The notes under the pieces are model-generated. The model saw only the letters and a list, made by a program, of their open reading frames with translations. It made no database searches and had not been told where the DNA came from. This document shows positions 10,137-19,186 of a stretch of DNA of 64,000 nucleotides, one piece after another. A program made the position numbers and the translations under genes. The stretch spans positions 186,001-250,000 of the forward strand of contig UGGS01000001.1 in NCBI GenBank assembly GCA_900450595.1. The letters are read 5' to 3'. This stretch comes from [Flavobacterium] thermophilum. GTDB lineage: Bacteria; Bacillota; Bacilli; Bacillales; Anoxybacillaceae. The number at the start of each line of letters is the position of its first letter. Position 1 is the stretch's first letter.

Positions 10137-10154
10137 ATACTAACCGGTTAGTAT
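10137..10154 (+). promoter_or_regulatory. Perfect 18-bp palindromic operator (likely for the TetR regulator at 13923)
   Basis: ATACTAACCGGTTAGTAT is a perfect inverted repeat between the likely transcription start and the first gene. This placement suits repression by a TetR dimer. The operon itself encodes a TetR protein whose C-terminal half resembles KstR2-type acyl-CoA-responsive regulators, so autoregulation is the simplest model. Confidence 0.75.
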
Positions 10155-10170
10155 ACAGGGAGGGGATGAC

Positions 10171-11382
10171 ATGGACTTTTCCTATTCGCCGAAAGTCCAA
10201 GAGTTGATCAAAAAATTAAGCGCTTTCATGGAAGAGTACATTTATCCGAACGAAAGGGTGTATGAGGAGCAGCTGAACGCCCAAGAGTCAAGATGGTCAG
10301 GGGTGCCGCCCATCATCGAAGAGCTGAAGGAAAAAGCGAAAAAAGAAGGGCTCTGGAACTTGTTTTTGCCGGACAGCGAATACGGAGCCGGCTTAACGAA
10401 CGTCGAATACGCGCCGCTTTGCGAAATTATGGGCCGTTCGCTCATCGCTCCGGAAGTGTTCAACTGCAATGCGCCGGATACCGGCAACATGGAAGTACTC
10501 GTCCGCTATGGAACAGAAGAACAAAAGCGGAAATGGCTCATCCCGCTCTTGAACGGAGAAATTCGCTCCTGCTTTTCGATGACCGAACCGGACGTCGCGT
10601 CAAGCGATGCGACGAACATTCGCGCTTCCATCGTCCGCGACGGGGACGAATACGTCATCAACGGGCGGAAATGGTGGTCGTCCGGCGCCGGCGACCCGCG
10701 CTGCAAAGTCGCCATTGTGATGGGGAAAACGAATCCGGATGCCCCGAAGCATGAGCAGCAGTCGATGATCATCGTTCCGCTTGATACGCCGGGGGTGAAA
10801 ATCGAACGGATGCTGTCGGTGTTCGGCTTTGACCATGCGCCGCACGGGCATGCGGAGATTACGTATGACAACGTGCGGGTGCCGAAAGAGAACATCATTT
10901 GGGGAGAAGGGAAAGGATTTGCCATCGCCCAAGGGCGGCTCGGTCCGGGGCGGATCCATCATTGCATGCGCTTGATTGGAGCGGCGGAGCGGGCGCTTGA
11001 GCTTATGTGCCGGCGCGTACAGTCGCGGGTGGCGTTCGGCAAGCGGCTTGCGGACCATGGCGTCATTCGCGATTGGATCGCTCAGTCGCGCATTGAGATC
11101 GAGCAAGCGCGCCTGTTGACAATGAAGGCAGCGTACATGATGGATACGGTCGGCAACAAAGCGGCGCGCAAAGAAATTGCCATGATTAAAGTTGTCGCTC
11201 CGAATGTCGCCTTAAAAGTGATCGACCGCGCCATTCAGGCGTTCGGAGCCGCCGGGGTGAGCAACGATTTTCCGCTTGCTGCCATGTGGGCGAACTCGCG
11301 CACGCTCCGTCTGGCCGATGGGCCGGACGAAGTGCATAAAGAGCAAGTTGCCAAGCTTGAATTGCGGCAATATCAACAATAA
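10171..11382 (+). CDS. Acyl-CoA dehydrogenase
   Basis: A 403-residue FAD enzyme for alpha,beta-desaturation of an acyl-CoA. ATG 10171 follows GGAGGGG. The family signatures are [16 protein letters not shown] for flavin and substrate binding and the C-terminal helix with [16 protein letters not shown]. The sequence looks closer to the ACAD10/11-like and medium-to-long chain branch than to butyryl-CoA dehydrogenase. A phosphotransferase-like gene (14606) in the same operon supports this, because ACAD10/11 proteins carry such a domain. First gene of the operon, under the operator at 10137. Confidence 0.93.
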   Translation: MDFSYSPKVQELIKKLSAFMEEYIYPNERVYEEQLNAQESRWSGVPPIIEELKEKAKKEGLWNLFLPDSEYGAGLTNVEYAPLCEIMGRSLIAPEVFNCNAPDTGNMEVLVRYGTEEQKRKWLIPLLNGEIRSCFSMTEPDVASSDATNIRASIVRDGDEYVINGRKWWSSGAGDPRCKVAIVMGKTNPDAPKHEQQSMIIVPLDTPGVKIERMLSVFGFDHAPHGHAEITYDNVRVPKENIIWGEGKGFAIAQGRLGPGRIHHCMRLIGAAERALELMCRRVQSRVAFGKRLADHGVIRDWIAQSRIEIEQARLLTMKAAYMMDTVGNKAARKEIAMIKVVAPNVALKVIDRAIQAFGAAGVSNDFPLAAMWANSRTLRLADGPDEVHKEQVAKLELRQYQQ

Positions 11383-11400
11383 GGGAGAGGAAGTGGTCGT

Positions 11401-12183
11401 ATGCATGTGTTGGACTTATTTAAAATCGAGGGGAAAACCGCCATTGTCACTGGCGGTGGGCGCGGGCTCGGCGAGCAAATCGCCGTCGGCCTCGCCGAAG
11501 CGGGGGCGAACGTTGTCGTCTGCTCGCGCAAAGTGGAGGCGTGCGAGCAAGTGAAAGAAAAGTTGGAACAGCTGGGCGTCCGTTCATTGGCGCTAAAGTG
11601 TGATGTGACGAACCCGGATGATGTCCAACATGTCGTCGAAACGACGGTGAAGGAGTTTGGCGGCATCGATATTTTGGTGAACAACAGCGGAGCGACGTGG
11701 GGAGCGCCGGTCGAAGAGATGCCGCTTGAAGTATGGCAAAAGGTGATGAACGTCAATGTAACCGGCACGTTTCTCATGAGCCAGGCGGCCGGCAAGGTGA
11801 TGATTGAGAAGCAATCGGGCGGCGCCATCATCAACATCGCTTCCGTCGCCGGCCTTGGCGGCACGCACCCGGACATTTTAAATACGATCGGCTACAACAC
11901 GAGCAAAGGGGCGGTCATTACGTTTACGAGGGACCTAGCAGCAAAATGGGGGAAGCACGGCATTCGCGTCAACGCGGTGGCGCCGGGCTTTTTCCCGACG
12001 AAAATGTCAAGAGTTGTCCTCGAGCAAGTGGGGCAAAAAGTGCTCGAGCATACGCCGCTTGGCCGCTTTGGCGGCGAGGATGACTTAAAAGGCGCCGTTC
12101 TGTTTCTCGCCTCGCCGGCGTCTGCGTTTGTCACCGGTGCGCTGTTAGTCGTTGACGGCGGCAGCCATGCGACCGGCATTTAA
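11401..12183 (+). CDS. SDR family dehydrogenase (3-hydroxyacyl-CoA / gluconate 5-dehydrogenase type)
   Basis: A 260-residue classical SDR. TGGGRGLG binds NAD(P) (residues 17-24), NNSGA is the structural motif, Ser in NIASVAG and YNTSK form the catalytic site, and the C-terminus is VVDGGSHATGI. Its place between acyl-CoA dehydrogenase and acyl-CoA ligase suggests oxidation of a 3-hydroxyacyl or related alcohol during beta-oxidation-like breakdown. The start at ATG 11401 follows GGGAGAGG, 18 bases after the stop of the gene before. Confidence 0.92.
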   Translation: MHVLDLFKIEGKTAIVTGGGRGLGEQIAVGLAEAGANVVVCSRKVEACEQVKEKLEQLGVRSLALKCDVTNPDDVQHVVETTVKEFGGIDILVNNSGATWGAPVEEMPLEVWQKVMNVNVTGTFLMSQAAGKVMIEKQSGGAIINIASVAGLGGTHPDILNTIGYNTSKGAVITFTRDLAAKWGKHGIRVNAVAPGFFPTKMSRVVLEQVGQKVLEHTPLGRFGGEDDLKGAVLFLASPASAFVTGALLVVDGGSHATGI

Positions 12184-12203
12184 CGAGAAAAGGGGGAGAC
12201 GAA

Positions 12204-13830
12204 ATGAGCGAAAAACGGGCTTTGCCTTTTTATCCGGAGCATGTGTCGTTTTACATCGATATTCCAGACAAAACGGTATGTGATGTGCTCCAGGAACGGG
12301 CGGGGGAATTCGGCTCCCAGCCGGCGTTGACATTTTACGATAAGACGATCACCTATGCCGAGCTCGCGGCCGCGGTCAACCGCTTTGCCTCAAGCCTGCA
12401 GGCTCGCGGCGTACAAAAAGGCGACCGCGTCGCGATTATGCTGCCGAACTGCCCGCAATATGTCATCGCCTATTACGGCATTTTGCAGGCGGGCGCGATC
12501 GTCACCCAAGTGAACCCGATGCTTGTTGAGCGCGAACTTGCCTATTTGCTCAAAGATTCCGGCGCCAAGATGATTGTCATTTATGAACCGCTTTATCCGC
12601 GCCTCGCCGCCGTCAGAGGGGAAACAGCCGTCGAGCAGGCGGTCACCGTCAGCCTTGGCGCGCCGCCGTCCGTTGCGCTCGCGGAAGGAGATGTCAGATG
12701 TCACGTTTGACAAATTTCTTGCCGCAGGAAGCGGAGTGGTGCGCCCGGTGCCGATCGAGCCGATGCACGACGTCGCTGTATTGCAATATACGGGAGGAAC
12801 GACGGGGCGCTCCAAAGGGGCGATGCTCACCCACCGCAACATTTTCGCCAACGTCCTGCAATGCGCCGAGTTTTTCAAAGGAACGTTTGAGCTCGGCAAA
12901 GAGCGGTATTTAACCGTCATCCCGTTGTTCCATGTGTTCGCGATGACGTCGGGAATGAACTTGGCCATTTACCAGGGGGCGGAAAACATTTTGCTGCCGC
13001 GCTTTGAGCTGAAAGAAGTGTTGGAGACGATTCGCGACAAGCAACCGACCGTGTTTCCGGGAGTGCCGACGATGTATGTCGCGATTACCAATACGCCGGG
13101 CGTCGAACAGTACGGCATCAGTAGCATTAAAACGTGCAACAGCGGCAGCGCGCCGATGCCGCTTGAATTGATGCGTGATTTCGAAGCGAAAACGGGAGCG
13201 GTTATCCTTGAAGGATACGGCTTGTCCGAAGCCTCGCCAGTGACGCATTGCAATCCGCCGTTTGCGGCGCGCAAGCCGGGCACGGTCGGCATCGGCATGC
13301 CGCTGACCGAGTACAAAGTCGTCGATGTGGCGACTGGCACGCAAGAGCTGCCGCCAGGCGAAGTCGGCGAGCTGATTATCCGTGGACCGCAAGTGATGAA
13401 AGGCTATTGGAACATGCCGGAAGAAACGGCGGCGGTGCTGCGCGATGGCTGGCTGTACACTGGCGATTTGGCTTCGATTGACGAGGAAGGGTATGTGACG
13501 ATTGTCGACCGGAAAAAAGATTTGATCATCGCCGGCGGTTATAACATTTATCCGCGTGAAATTGAAGAGGTGTTGTACGAACATCCAGCGGTGAGAGAGG
13601 CGGCGGCAGTTGGTGTGCCTGATCCGTATCGCGGCGAAACGGTGAAGGCGATCATCGTCCTGAAAGAGGGGATGCAAGCAAGCGAGGAAGAGATCATCGC
13701 CCATTGCCGAAAAAACTTAGCGGCGTACAAAGTGCCGCGCATTGTCGAGTTCCGTGCCGAACTGCCGAAGACGAACGTCGGGAAAATTTTGCGCCGCGCC
13801 TTGCGCGAAGAAGCATCTCGCTCGCAATAA
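12204..13830 (+). pseudogene. Long-chain acyl-CoA ligase (AMP-forming), frameshifted by a 7-bp tandem duplication
   Basis: The N-terminal part (12204-12710, 168 residues) carries [14 protein letters not shown] and the [15 protein letters not shown] helix. The rest (frame +1, through 13830) has the AMP motif YTGGTTGRSKGAMLTH, GYGLSEASP, YTGDLA and the C-terminal acyl-adenylate Lys region TNVGKILRRALR. The frames part at an exact repeat of AGATGTC. Deleting one copy yields EGDVTFDKFL and one 539-residue protein of normal ligase length. As written the enzyme is split. An ATG at 12691 right behind AAGGAG might restart translation of a C-terminal piece, but no full ligase would result. Sequencing error is possible though less likely for an exact 7-base repeat. 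Confidence 0.9.
12689..12702 (+). repeat. Tandem 7-bp duplication AGATGTC x2
   Basis: Copy 1 is 12689-12695 and copy 2 is 12696-12702, with no mismatch. Seven bases shift the reading frame by one, which ends the first ligase frame at 12710. Confidence 0.95.
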
Positions 13831-13841
13831 CAGAGGGCTTT

Positions 13842-13874
13842 CGGCCAAGTCCGAAGCAGGCTTGGCCGTTTTAT
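13842..13874 (+). terminator. Intrinsic terminator between ligase and tetR
   Basis: CGGCCAAG (13842-13849) pairs with CTTGGCCG (13861-13868), then TTTTAT. It may lower expression of the downstream genes. A TACAAT at 13877-13882 could be a -10 box for a separate tetR transcript, though no clear -35 is seen. Confidence 0.65.
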
Positions 13875-13922
13875 GGTACAATAGCTGGCAGCGACTACAT
13901 TTTAGGCAAGAGGTGTAAAAAC

Positions 13923-14507
13923 GTGAAGGAGAAAATTATGGCTGCCAGCATTGAGCTGTTTGAACAAAATGGGTTCAGCGAAACATCGGTCCAAGACATC
14001 GTTGACGCCCTTGGAGTGACAAAAGGGACGTTTTACTACTATTTTACAAGCAAAGAAGAACTGTTGATGGATATTCACCTTCGCTATATTGAATGGCTGC
14101 TGGACGAAGAGGAGCGGATTATAAGCGATACACAGCGCTCGGTGCGGGAACGACTGTATGACATCGTCTTCATGCTCATCCATAATGTCGAACGGCAGGG
14201 ACGGGAAGCGCGTATTTTTTTTCGTGAAATGAAGCATTTGAATGAAGAGCATTTGCAGAAAGTAAAAGAAAAGCGCGATTTGTTCCGCTATCGGCTGCAG
14301 TCGTTGATTGAGGAAGGAATGAAAAGCGGTGAACTGCGCTGCGATTTGTCACCATCGATCGCCACGCTTACCGTTCTTGGGGCGGCCAATTGGAGCTACC
14401 AATGGTTTCGTCCGGACGGCGAGCTGACCGATGCCGAGGTGGCGAAGCAGATGGTGGAGATCCTGCTTGATGGCATGAGCGCGCCGTCTGTCTCGAAAGC
14501 CGAGTGA
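13923..14507 (+). CDS. TetR family regulator, KstR2-like C-terminal domain
   Basis: A 194-residue repressor. GTG 13923 is chosen behind AAGAGGTG, giving MKEKIMAASIELFEQNGFSE; longer in-frame readings lack a ribosome site and run through the terminator. The N-terminal helix-turn-helix reads TSVQDIVDALGVTKGTFYYYF (about residues 20-40). The C-terminal half, with REARIFFREMKHL and ANWSYQWFRPDGELTDAEVAKQ, resembles the ligand domain of KstR2-type regulators that bind acyl-CoA. It likely represses its own operon through the palindrome at 10137, with an acyl-CoA intermediate as inducer (inference). Confidence 0.9.
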   Translation: MKEKIMAASIELFEQNGFSETSVQDIVDALGVTKGTFYYYFTSKEELLMDIHLRYIEWLLDEEERIISDTQRSVRERLYDIVFMLIHNVERQGREARIFFREMKHLNEEHLQKVKEKRDLFRYRLQSLIEEGMKSGELRCDLSPSIATLTVLGAANWSYQWFRPDGELTDAEVAKQMVEILLDGMSAPSVSKAE

Positions 14508-14605
14508 AAAGAGAGACAAACAAGTTTGATCCGAGGTGTGTCGATGGATGCTGTTCGTGCGGCGGCAATGGCGCGCTTGAATTGTTGACCAAGGGGGAGA
14601 GGGAG

Positions 14606-15670
14606 ATGACAGCGATTATTCCAGTGCGCAAGGGGGAAGAACTGCCGGCAGGGAAGCTGGCCAAGTTTTTGCGAACGGTGCTGCCGGACATGCCGGATGG
14701 GGAGCTCGAGATCCAGCAATTTTCCGCCGGCCGGTCGAATTTGACGTATTTGCTCCGCTGTGGGGAGTGGGAGGCGGTGCTGCGCCGGCCGCCGTTCGGC
14801 CCGGTGCCGCCGAAAGCGCACGATATGAAGCGGGAGAGCACGTGGCTTTCTGAAATCCATCCGCTGTTCCCGTTGGCGCCGAAACCATTCTATTTTTGTG
14901 AAGACGAATCGGTGATCGGCAGCCCGTTTTTCGTCATGGAACGGCGCCATGGTGTTGTGATTGACAGTGATTTTCCAGATGACATTCATCCGACGGAAGA
15001 CGTCTGCCGCGGCATTTCCGAGACGATGGTCGAAACGCTTGTACAAATTCATCAAATTGACTATACGAAAACACGGCTCGTGCAGATGGTGAAGCCGGAA
15101 GGATTTATGGAACGGCAAGTGCACGGCTGGATCCAACGTTACGAACGGGCGAAAACGGATGATATCCCGGAGGCCGAAGCGCTTATGAAATGGCTGGCGT
15201 CCCATATTCCGCCGCAGCGAGAGGCGACGGTCATCCATTACGACTTTAAGCTGAACAACGCTTTGTTTGCCAAAGACGACATCACCAAAATGGTTGGGCT
15301 GTTTGATTGGGAGATGTCGACGGTCGGGGATCCGCTGGCCGATTTGGCGGTGGCGATGAGCTATTGGATTGAGGAGGATGACCCGCCGCTTGTCAAACAC
15401 GGGTTTGGCCGTGCGCCGGTCACCGTTCGGCCTGGTTTTTACACGCGCGAACAATTTATCGCCGCCTATGCCGAAAAAAGCGGTCGGGACGTTTCGAATA
15501 TGCACGTGTATTTGACGTTTGCCTACTTTAAATTGGCCGTGATCTGCCAGCAAATTTATTACCGCTATCGCCGCGGCCAGACGAACGATGAGCGGTTTCG
15601 CCATTTTGGCCAGTTTGTCGAAGCGCTCATTCAGCATGCATGGCAGCTGGCGGGGCGGGGAGGCGCATGA
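14606..15670 (+). CDS. Aminoglycoside phosphotransferase-like protein (ACAD10/11-type kinase domain)
   Basis: A 354-residue protein with the APH/choline-kinase fold. ATG 14606 follows AGGGGGAGAGGGAG; an in-frame GTG at 14504 overlaps tetR but has no ribosome site. The Brenner-type catalytic motif is HYDFKLNN, and the metal-binding Asp is in GLFDWEMST. In animals and many bacteria this domain is fused to or found beside acyl-CoA dehydrogenases of the ACAD10/11 type, which phosphorylate and then eliminate 4-hydroxyacyl-CoA. Its operon with an acyl-CoA dehydrogenase makes the same role attractive here. The stop overlaps the next start (ATGA). Confidence 0.85.
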   Translation: MTAIIPVRKGEELPAGKLAKFLRTVLPDMPDGELEIQQFSAGRSNLTYLLRCGEWEAVLRRPPFGPVPPKAHDMKRESTWLSEIHPLFPLAPKPFYFCEDESVIGSPFFVMERRHGVVIDSDFPDDIHPTEDVCRGISETMVETLVQIHQIDYTKTRLVQMVKPEGFMERQVHGWIQRYERAKTDDIPEAEALMKWLASHIPPQREATVIHYDFKLNNALFAKDDITKMVGLFDWEMSTVGDPLADLAVAMSYWIEEDDPPLVKHGFGRAPVTVRPGFYTREQFIAAYAEKSGRDVSNMHVYLTFAYFKLAVICQQIYYRYRRGQTNDERFRHFGQFVEALIQHAWQLAGRGGA

Positions 15671-16452
15671 TGACGAAAGTGCATGTCGTGCTGCGCAAAG
15701 AAGACATTGATGAAACTGCGCTCGCCGATGCCAAGGTCGCCGTTGTGTTCGATATTTTGCTCGCCACATCATCGATCACTGCGGCGTTGGCGGCGGGCGC
15801 CCGCTCCGTCATTCCGGTGTACAACGCTGCCGAAGCGGAGCAAGTCGGACGCCGATTGCCTGGCGGGAGCTATGAGCTTGTCGGGGAAAGCGAAGGAAGG
15901 ACGATCGCCGGCTTTCATCCGCCGGCGCCGCTGTTTTTGCAAACGGTTTGTCCAGGGAAAACAGTCGTGCTATCGACGACCAATGGCACGGTGGCGATTC
16001 GCAGAGCTCAGCCAGCCCGTGCGGTGTACGCGGCGAGCTTGCTGAACAGCCCGGCGGTCAGCGAGCATATTTGCCGTTTACATCAAGAAGAGACGATCAT
16101 TGTGATTTGTTCCGGCTCGTCGGGCCGTTTTTGCCTAGAAGACTTTTATGGCGCCGGCTACTTTGTGCACTGCTTGATCGAGCAAGGGATCAACGCGGCG
16201 GAGCTGTCCGACAGCGCGATGGCTGCTTGGCTGTTTTACCGGCAATACGCAAGCGAGGAGAAGGCAAAAGAAGTGTTGTCCGCCTCGCGGGTCGGACGTT
16301 GGATGGTGGCTTATGGCCTCGAAAAGGAGATCGACTACATCAACCGGCACGGAGCGCTTTCCGTCATTCCGAAACTCGAGCCAGGGCCGTTGGCGGCGGA
16401 AGTGCGCGATATCGTGCAAATGAAGATGACGAAAGAGGGGAATGAACAGTGA
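15667..16452 (+). CDS. 2-phosphosulfolactate phosphatase family protein (ComB)
   Basis: A 261-residue ComB-family protein. VVFDILLATSSITAAL near residue 30, STTNGTVAI and the ICSGSSGRFCLEDFYGAG stretch are the conserved blocks. ComB removes phosphate from 2-phosphosulfolactate in coenzyme M or sulfolactate synthesis. In B. subtilis the homologue YitC is sporulation-linked. Its presence in an acyl-CoA operon is unusual. ATG 15667 overlaps the preceding stop; ATG 15670 has better spacing to GGGGAGG and may be the real start. No ComA (phosphosulfolactate synthase) gene is seen nearby. Confidence 0.85.
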   Translation: MMTKVHVVLRKEDIDETALADAKVAVVFDILLATSSITAALAAGARSVIPVYNAAEAEQVGRRLPGGSYELVGESEGRTIAGFHPPAPLFLQTVCPGKTVVLSTTNGTVAIRRAQPARAVYAASLLNSPAVSEHICRLHQEETIIVICSGSSGRFCLEDFYGAGYFVHCLIEQGINAAELSDSAMAAWLFYRQYASEEKAKEVLSASRVGRWMVAYGLEKEIDYINRHGALSVIPKLEPGPLAAEVRDIVQMKMTKEGNEQ

Positions 16453-17423
16453 AAATCGTGCAATTTGCTGAGTACGGCGGTCCGGAAGTGCTGCAAGTAA
16501 AAGAGGCTGAGCGCCCGTTGCCATCGGGACGGCAAGTGGTGATTGAAGCTGAGGCGATCGGTGTGAACTACGCCGATACAGCGAGGCGGGAAGGGCGCTA
16601 CGTTGTGCCGACGCCGCTTCCGTTCGTGCCCGGCACCGAGGTGGCCGGCATCGTCCGCGAAGTCGGTCCGGATGTGGAAGCCATCCGCCCGGGCCAGCGG
16701 GTTGTCGCGTTGATTGAATCAGGCGGTTATGCCGAGTTTGTGGCGGTTGACGAACGCGCGGTCGTGCCGCTGCCGGACGGGTTGGACGTCCGCCGGGCGG
16801 CGGCTCTGCCCGTGCAAGGGTTAAGCGCCTATCATATTTTGACGACAATGGGGCGGCTGGAGGAAGGGGAAACCGTGCTTGTGCACGCTGCCGCTGGCGG
16901 CGTTGGCACGCTCGCTGTGCAGCTGGCGAAACGGTTCGGGGCGAAAACGGTGATCGCCACCGCCAGCACGGAGGAAAAGCGAGCGTTAGCCGCGCGGCTC
17001 GGCGCCGACGTCACGATCGATTATACAAAGGACGGCTGGGCGGCGGAAGTGATGGAGGCAACAGATGGACGCGGCGTCGATGTCGCCTTGGAAATGGCGG
17101 GCGGCGATGTGTTCCATCAAACGCTCGACTGCCTTGCCCCGTTCGGCCGCTTGGTTGTATACGGGGCGGCGAGCGGGGAGATGACGCGCCTCAATCCGGT
17201 CCGTTTGATGGCAAAAAACTGGTCGGTCGTTGGCTTTTTCTTGCCGCAAGTCATGCGAAAACGGGCGCTATATGAACGAAGCTTGCGCGATCTGCTCGCT
17301 TGGGTGCGGGATGGAAGCCTTGAGTTGACCATCGGGGGCGTCTATCCGCTCGAGCGCGCGGCCGAGGTGCACCGCCTGCTGCAAGGGCGAAAAACGAGCG
17401 GCAAACTGCTGTTGGTGCCGTGA
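16449..17423 (+). CDS. NADPH:quinone oxidoreductase (zinc-free MDR family)
   Basis: A 324-residue medium-chain reductase. GTG 16449 overlaps the comB stop and follows AGAGGGG. It has an N-terminal GroES-like domain (about 1-115) with GVNYADTARREG, and a Rossmann domain with HAAAGGVGTLAVQLAKRFGA (about 141-160). No structural-zinc cysteines are present. The family reduces quinones or enoyl and enone substrates. Last gene of the operon, closed by a strong terminator. Confidence 0.9.
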   Translation: MKIVQFAEYGGPEVLQVKEAERPLPSGRQVVIEAEAIGVNYADTARREGRYVVPTPLPFVPGTEVAGIVREVGPDVEAIRPGQRVVALIESGGYAEFVAVDERAVVPLPDGLDVRRAAALPVQGLSAYHILTTMGRLEEGETVLVHAAAGGVGTLAVQLAKRFGAKTVIATASTEEKRALAARLGADVTIDYTKDGWAAEVMEATDGRGVDVALEMAGGDVFHQTLDCLAPFGRLVVYGAASGEMTRLNPVRLMAKNWSVVGFFLPQVMRKRALYERSLRDLLAWVRDGSLELTIGGVYPLERAAEVHRLLQGRKTSGKLLLVP

Positions 17424-17429
17424 GCAACA

Positions 17430-17476
17430 AAGGGGCTGACCTGAAAACACACTCTTGTTTTCGGTCAGCCCCTTTT
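17430..17476 (+). terminator. Strong terminator of the acyl-CoA operon
   Basis: AAGGGGCTGACC (17430-17441) pairs with GGTCAGCCCCTT (17463-17474). The arms extend inward through TGAAAACA and TGTTTTC. A T run follows. Confidence 0.9.
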
Positions 17477-17570
17477 TCAATCTTGTATTTTACGGAAGGA
17501 CAGACGGCTTTTGAGTTAACCCGGCGCAAAAAAGCGAAAGCCTGTCTTGCTCCGGTCTTAAGGGGCGCCA

Positions 17571-18731
17571 TCAGCGTGCACTTGCCGCCTTTTTGTCGAT
17601 ATACCGCTCAAGACGGTCAAGCCCTTCTTTCAGGACATCGAGCGAATAAGCATACGACAGGCGGACATGGCCTTCGCCGTATTCGGAGAAGGCGCTGCCG
17701 GGGACGAGGGCGACACCGGCTTTTTCAACGACATCGAGGGCAAAGTCAAACGATGGCATGCCAAAGGCGGCGATCGATGGAAACAAGTAAAATGCCCCGT
17801 CCGGTTTTTCGACCGGCAGCCCCATCGCGGTTAGGCGGTTGTAAGCGTACTCGAGCCGTTCCGCATAGGCGGCGCGCATTGCCTCGGCGTCATGTTTGCC
17901 GGCGGTCAGCGCCTCAATGGCCGCCTTTTGACTGATCGACGAGGTGCATGAGACGCTGTATTGGTGCACCTTCACCATCTGTTCAATCACAAACGACGGG
18001 GCGAAGACAAATCCGATGCGCCAGCCGGTCATCGAGTGCGATTTGCTTAAGCCATTGATGACGATCGTCTGCTTGGGCAGCCATTCGGCGATCGAACGAT
18101 GGCGGCCGCGATAGACGAGTTCGCTGTAAATTTCGTCGGATACGATCCAAATTGGCCGCCCTTTCATGAGCGCCGCGATCTCTTCGAGCGTTTCGCCTGG
18201 CAGCGTCGTTCCTGTCGGATTGGACGGATACGGCAACACGAGGCAGCGCGTCCTGTCTGTTATATAAGGCGCGATCAGCTCAGCCGACAGACGGAAACCG
18301 TTTGGCCTTGTGTCGATGTACACCGGTTTCGCCCCGCACAGGCGAATGAGTGGTTCATAGCCGGGATAGACTGGTGCGGGAAGAAGCACTTCTGTCCCTT
18401 CTTCTAAAATGGTGCGAAACGTAATATCAAGCGCCTGGCTGGCGCCGATGGTGGCGATGACTTCGTCTGGCGTGTAGCGAAGGCCGTACTTGTCAGCGAC
18501 GAATTGGCAAGCCGCCTCGCGCAGCTCAATTAGGCCAGCGTTTGCCGTGTACGTTGTAAAATCCGCCGCGATGGCTTCTTGAGCGGCTGCTTTCACATGT
18601 TCGGGAGTTGGAAAATCCGGCTGGCCGATCGTCAAGGAAACAAGCCCCGGCCGTCCAGCGACAAGGTTGAAAAATTGGCGGATGCCTGATAATTGAATCG
18701 CTTGAACGCGTGGCTGAATGAGGTGTCTCAC
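17571..18731 (-). CDS. patA: Aminotransferase A (PLP, class I/II)
   Basis: A 386-residue fold-type I aminotransferase very like B. subtilis PatA, which transaminates N-acetyl-LL-2,6-diaminopimelate precursors and related amino acids. GTG 18731 is chosen, with AAAGGTGG 7 bases before it and an N-terminus MRHLIQPRVQAIQLSGIRQF like PatA; the frame stays open to 18827 without a ribosome site. Motifs: SLTIGQPDFPTPEHV, YPSNPTGTTL, and the PLP lysine in NGLSKSHSMTGWRIGF. It may serve lysine synthesis together with dapH and dapL at 28793-30696. Confidence 0.93.
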   Translation of the reverse strand: MRHLIQPRVQAIQLSGIRQFFNLVAGRPGLVSLTIGQPDFPTPEHVKAAAQEAIAADFTTYTANAGLIELREAACQFVADKYGLRYTPDEVIATIGASQALDITFRTILEEGTEVLLPAPVYPGYEPLIRLCGAKPVYIDTRPNGFRLSAELIAPYITDRTRCLVLPYPSNPTGTTLPGETLEEIAALMKGRPIWIVSDEIYSELVYRGRHRSIAEWLPKQTIVINGLSKSHSMTGWRIGFVFAPSFVIEQMVKVHQYSVSCTSSISQKAAIEALTAGKHDAEAMRAAYAERLEYAYNRLTAMGLPVEKPDGAFYLFPSIAAFGMPSFDFALDVVEKAGVALVPGSAFSEYGEGHVRLSYAYSLDVLKEGLDRLERYIDKKAASAR

Positions 18732-18787
18732 TTGTTGTCCACCTTTCCGTTTTTCCTCTATTGTACCATTTATGTCGAAGAACGAAA

Positions 18788-18844
18788 AAATAAAAATGAG
18801 CCCCTTTCCGTTTGCGTCATTCTGCACACGGAAACGGGGCTCAT
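18788..18844 (-). terminator. Terminator of the IDEAL-domain gene
   Basis: On the reverse strand ATGAGCCCCGTTTCCG pairs with CGGAAAGGGGCTCAT, then TTTTTATTTTTT. It separates the 18886-19113 gene from patA. Confidence 0.85.
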
Positions 18845-18885
18845 CCGGTCATAGATGATTCACAATCCAACATTATTCGCTCCTT

Positions 18886-19113
18886 TTACGCGCCGTATTG
18901 TTTCAACAAATCGTTATATTGGGCGGAAAGCTTGAAAAACAACGGCTTGTTGCCGGCCGCGAGCGCTTCATCAATTTGTTCCATCAGTTTTTTTCTTTGA
19001 AACTGGAAGATCGCTTCTTTCAGCACTTGTTCGGCCATCGGCCCGTAGCTGCTTTTTTCTTCCGGCTGGTTGAACAAAACGGCGCCTTCATTCGGGTATT
19101 GTTTTTCGTACAT
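18886..19113 (-). CDS. Small IDEAL-domain protein
   Basis: A 75-residue protein. The C-terminal half carries the IDEAL motif itself (MEQIDEALAAGNKPLFFKLSAQYNDLL), a short helical domain found at the ends of several Bacillales proteins and also as small stand-alone proteins. It starts at ATG 19113 behind GGGAGGGA. The function is unknown. In the longer relatives the domain is thought to mediate protein contacts. Confidence 0.85.
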   Translation of the reverse strand: MYEKQYPNEGAVLFNQPEEKSSYGPMAEQVLKEAIFQFQRKKLMEQIDEALAAGNKPLFFKLSAQYNDLLKQYGA

Positions 19114-19157
19114 GATTCAGTCCCTCCCATATGGGAACAAAGGGTTCCCTTTTTTAT

Positions 19158-19186
19158 ATTATCGTCGTTTTTGGTGATAATGTAAA
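19158..19186 (-). promoter_or_regulatory. Promoter of the IDEAL-domain gene
   Basis: Reverse strand: TTTACA (19181-19186), a 17-base spacer, and GATAAT (19158-19163). A small GGGAAC/GTTCCC hairpin (19134-19150) lies in the leader. Confidence 0.6.

Noticed and set aside
12680..12710. Programmed ribosomal frameshift in the ligase
   Set aside because: No slippery heptamer with a stem is seen, and the shift is fully explained by an exact 7-bp duplication.
12574..13830. An independent gene for the C-terminal ligase part starting at 12574
   Set aside because: The first 39 codons are an out-of-frame reading of the ligase N-terminal part. The tandem repeat explains the split better.
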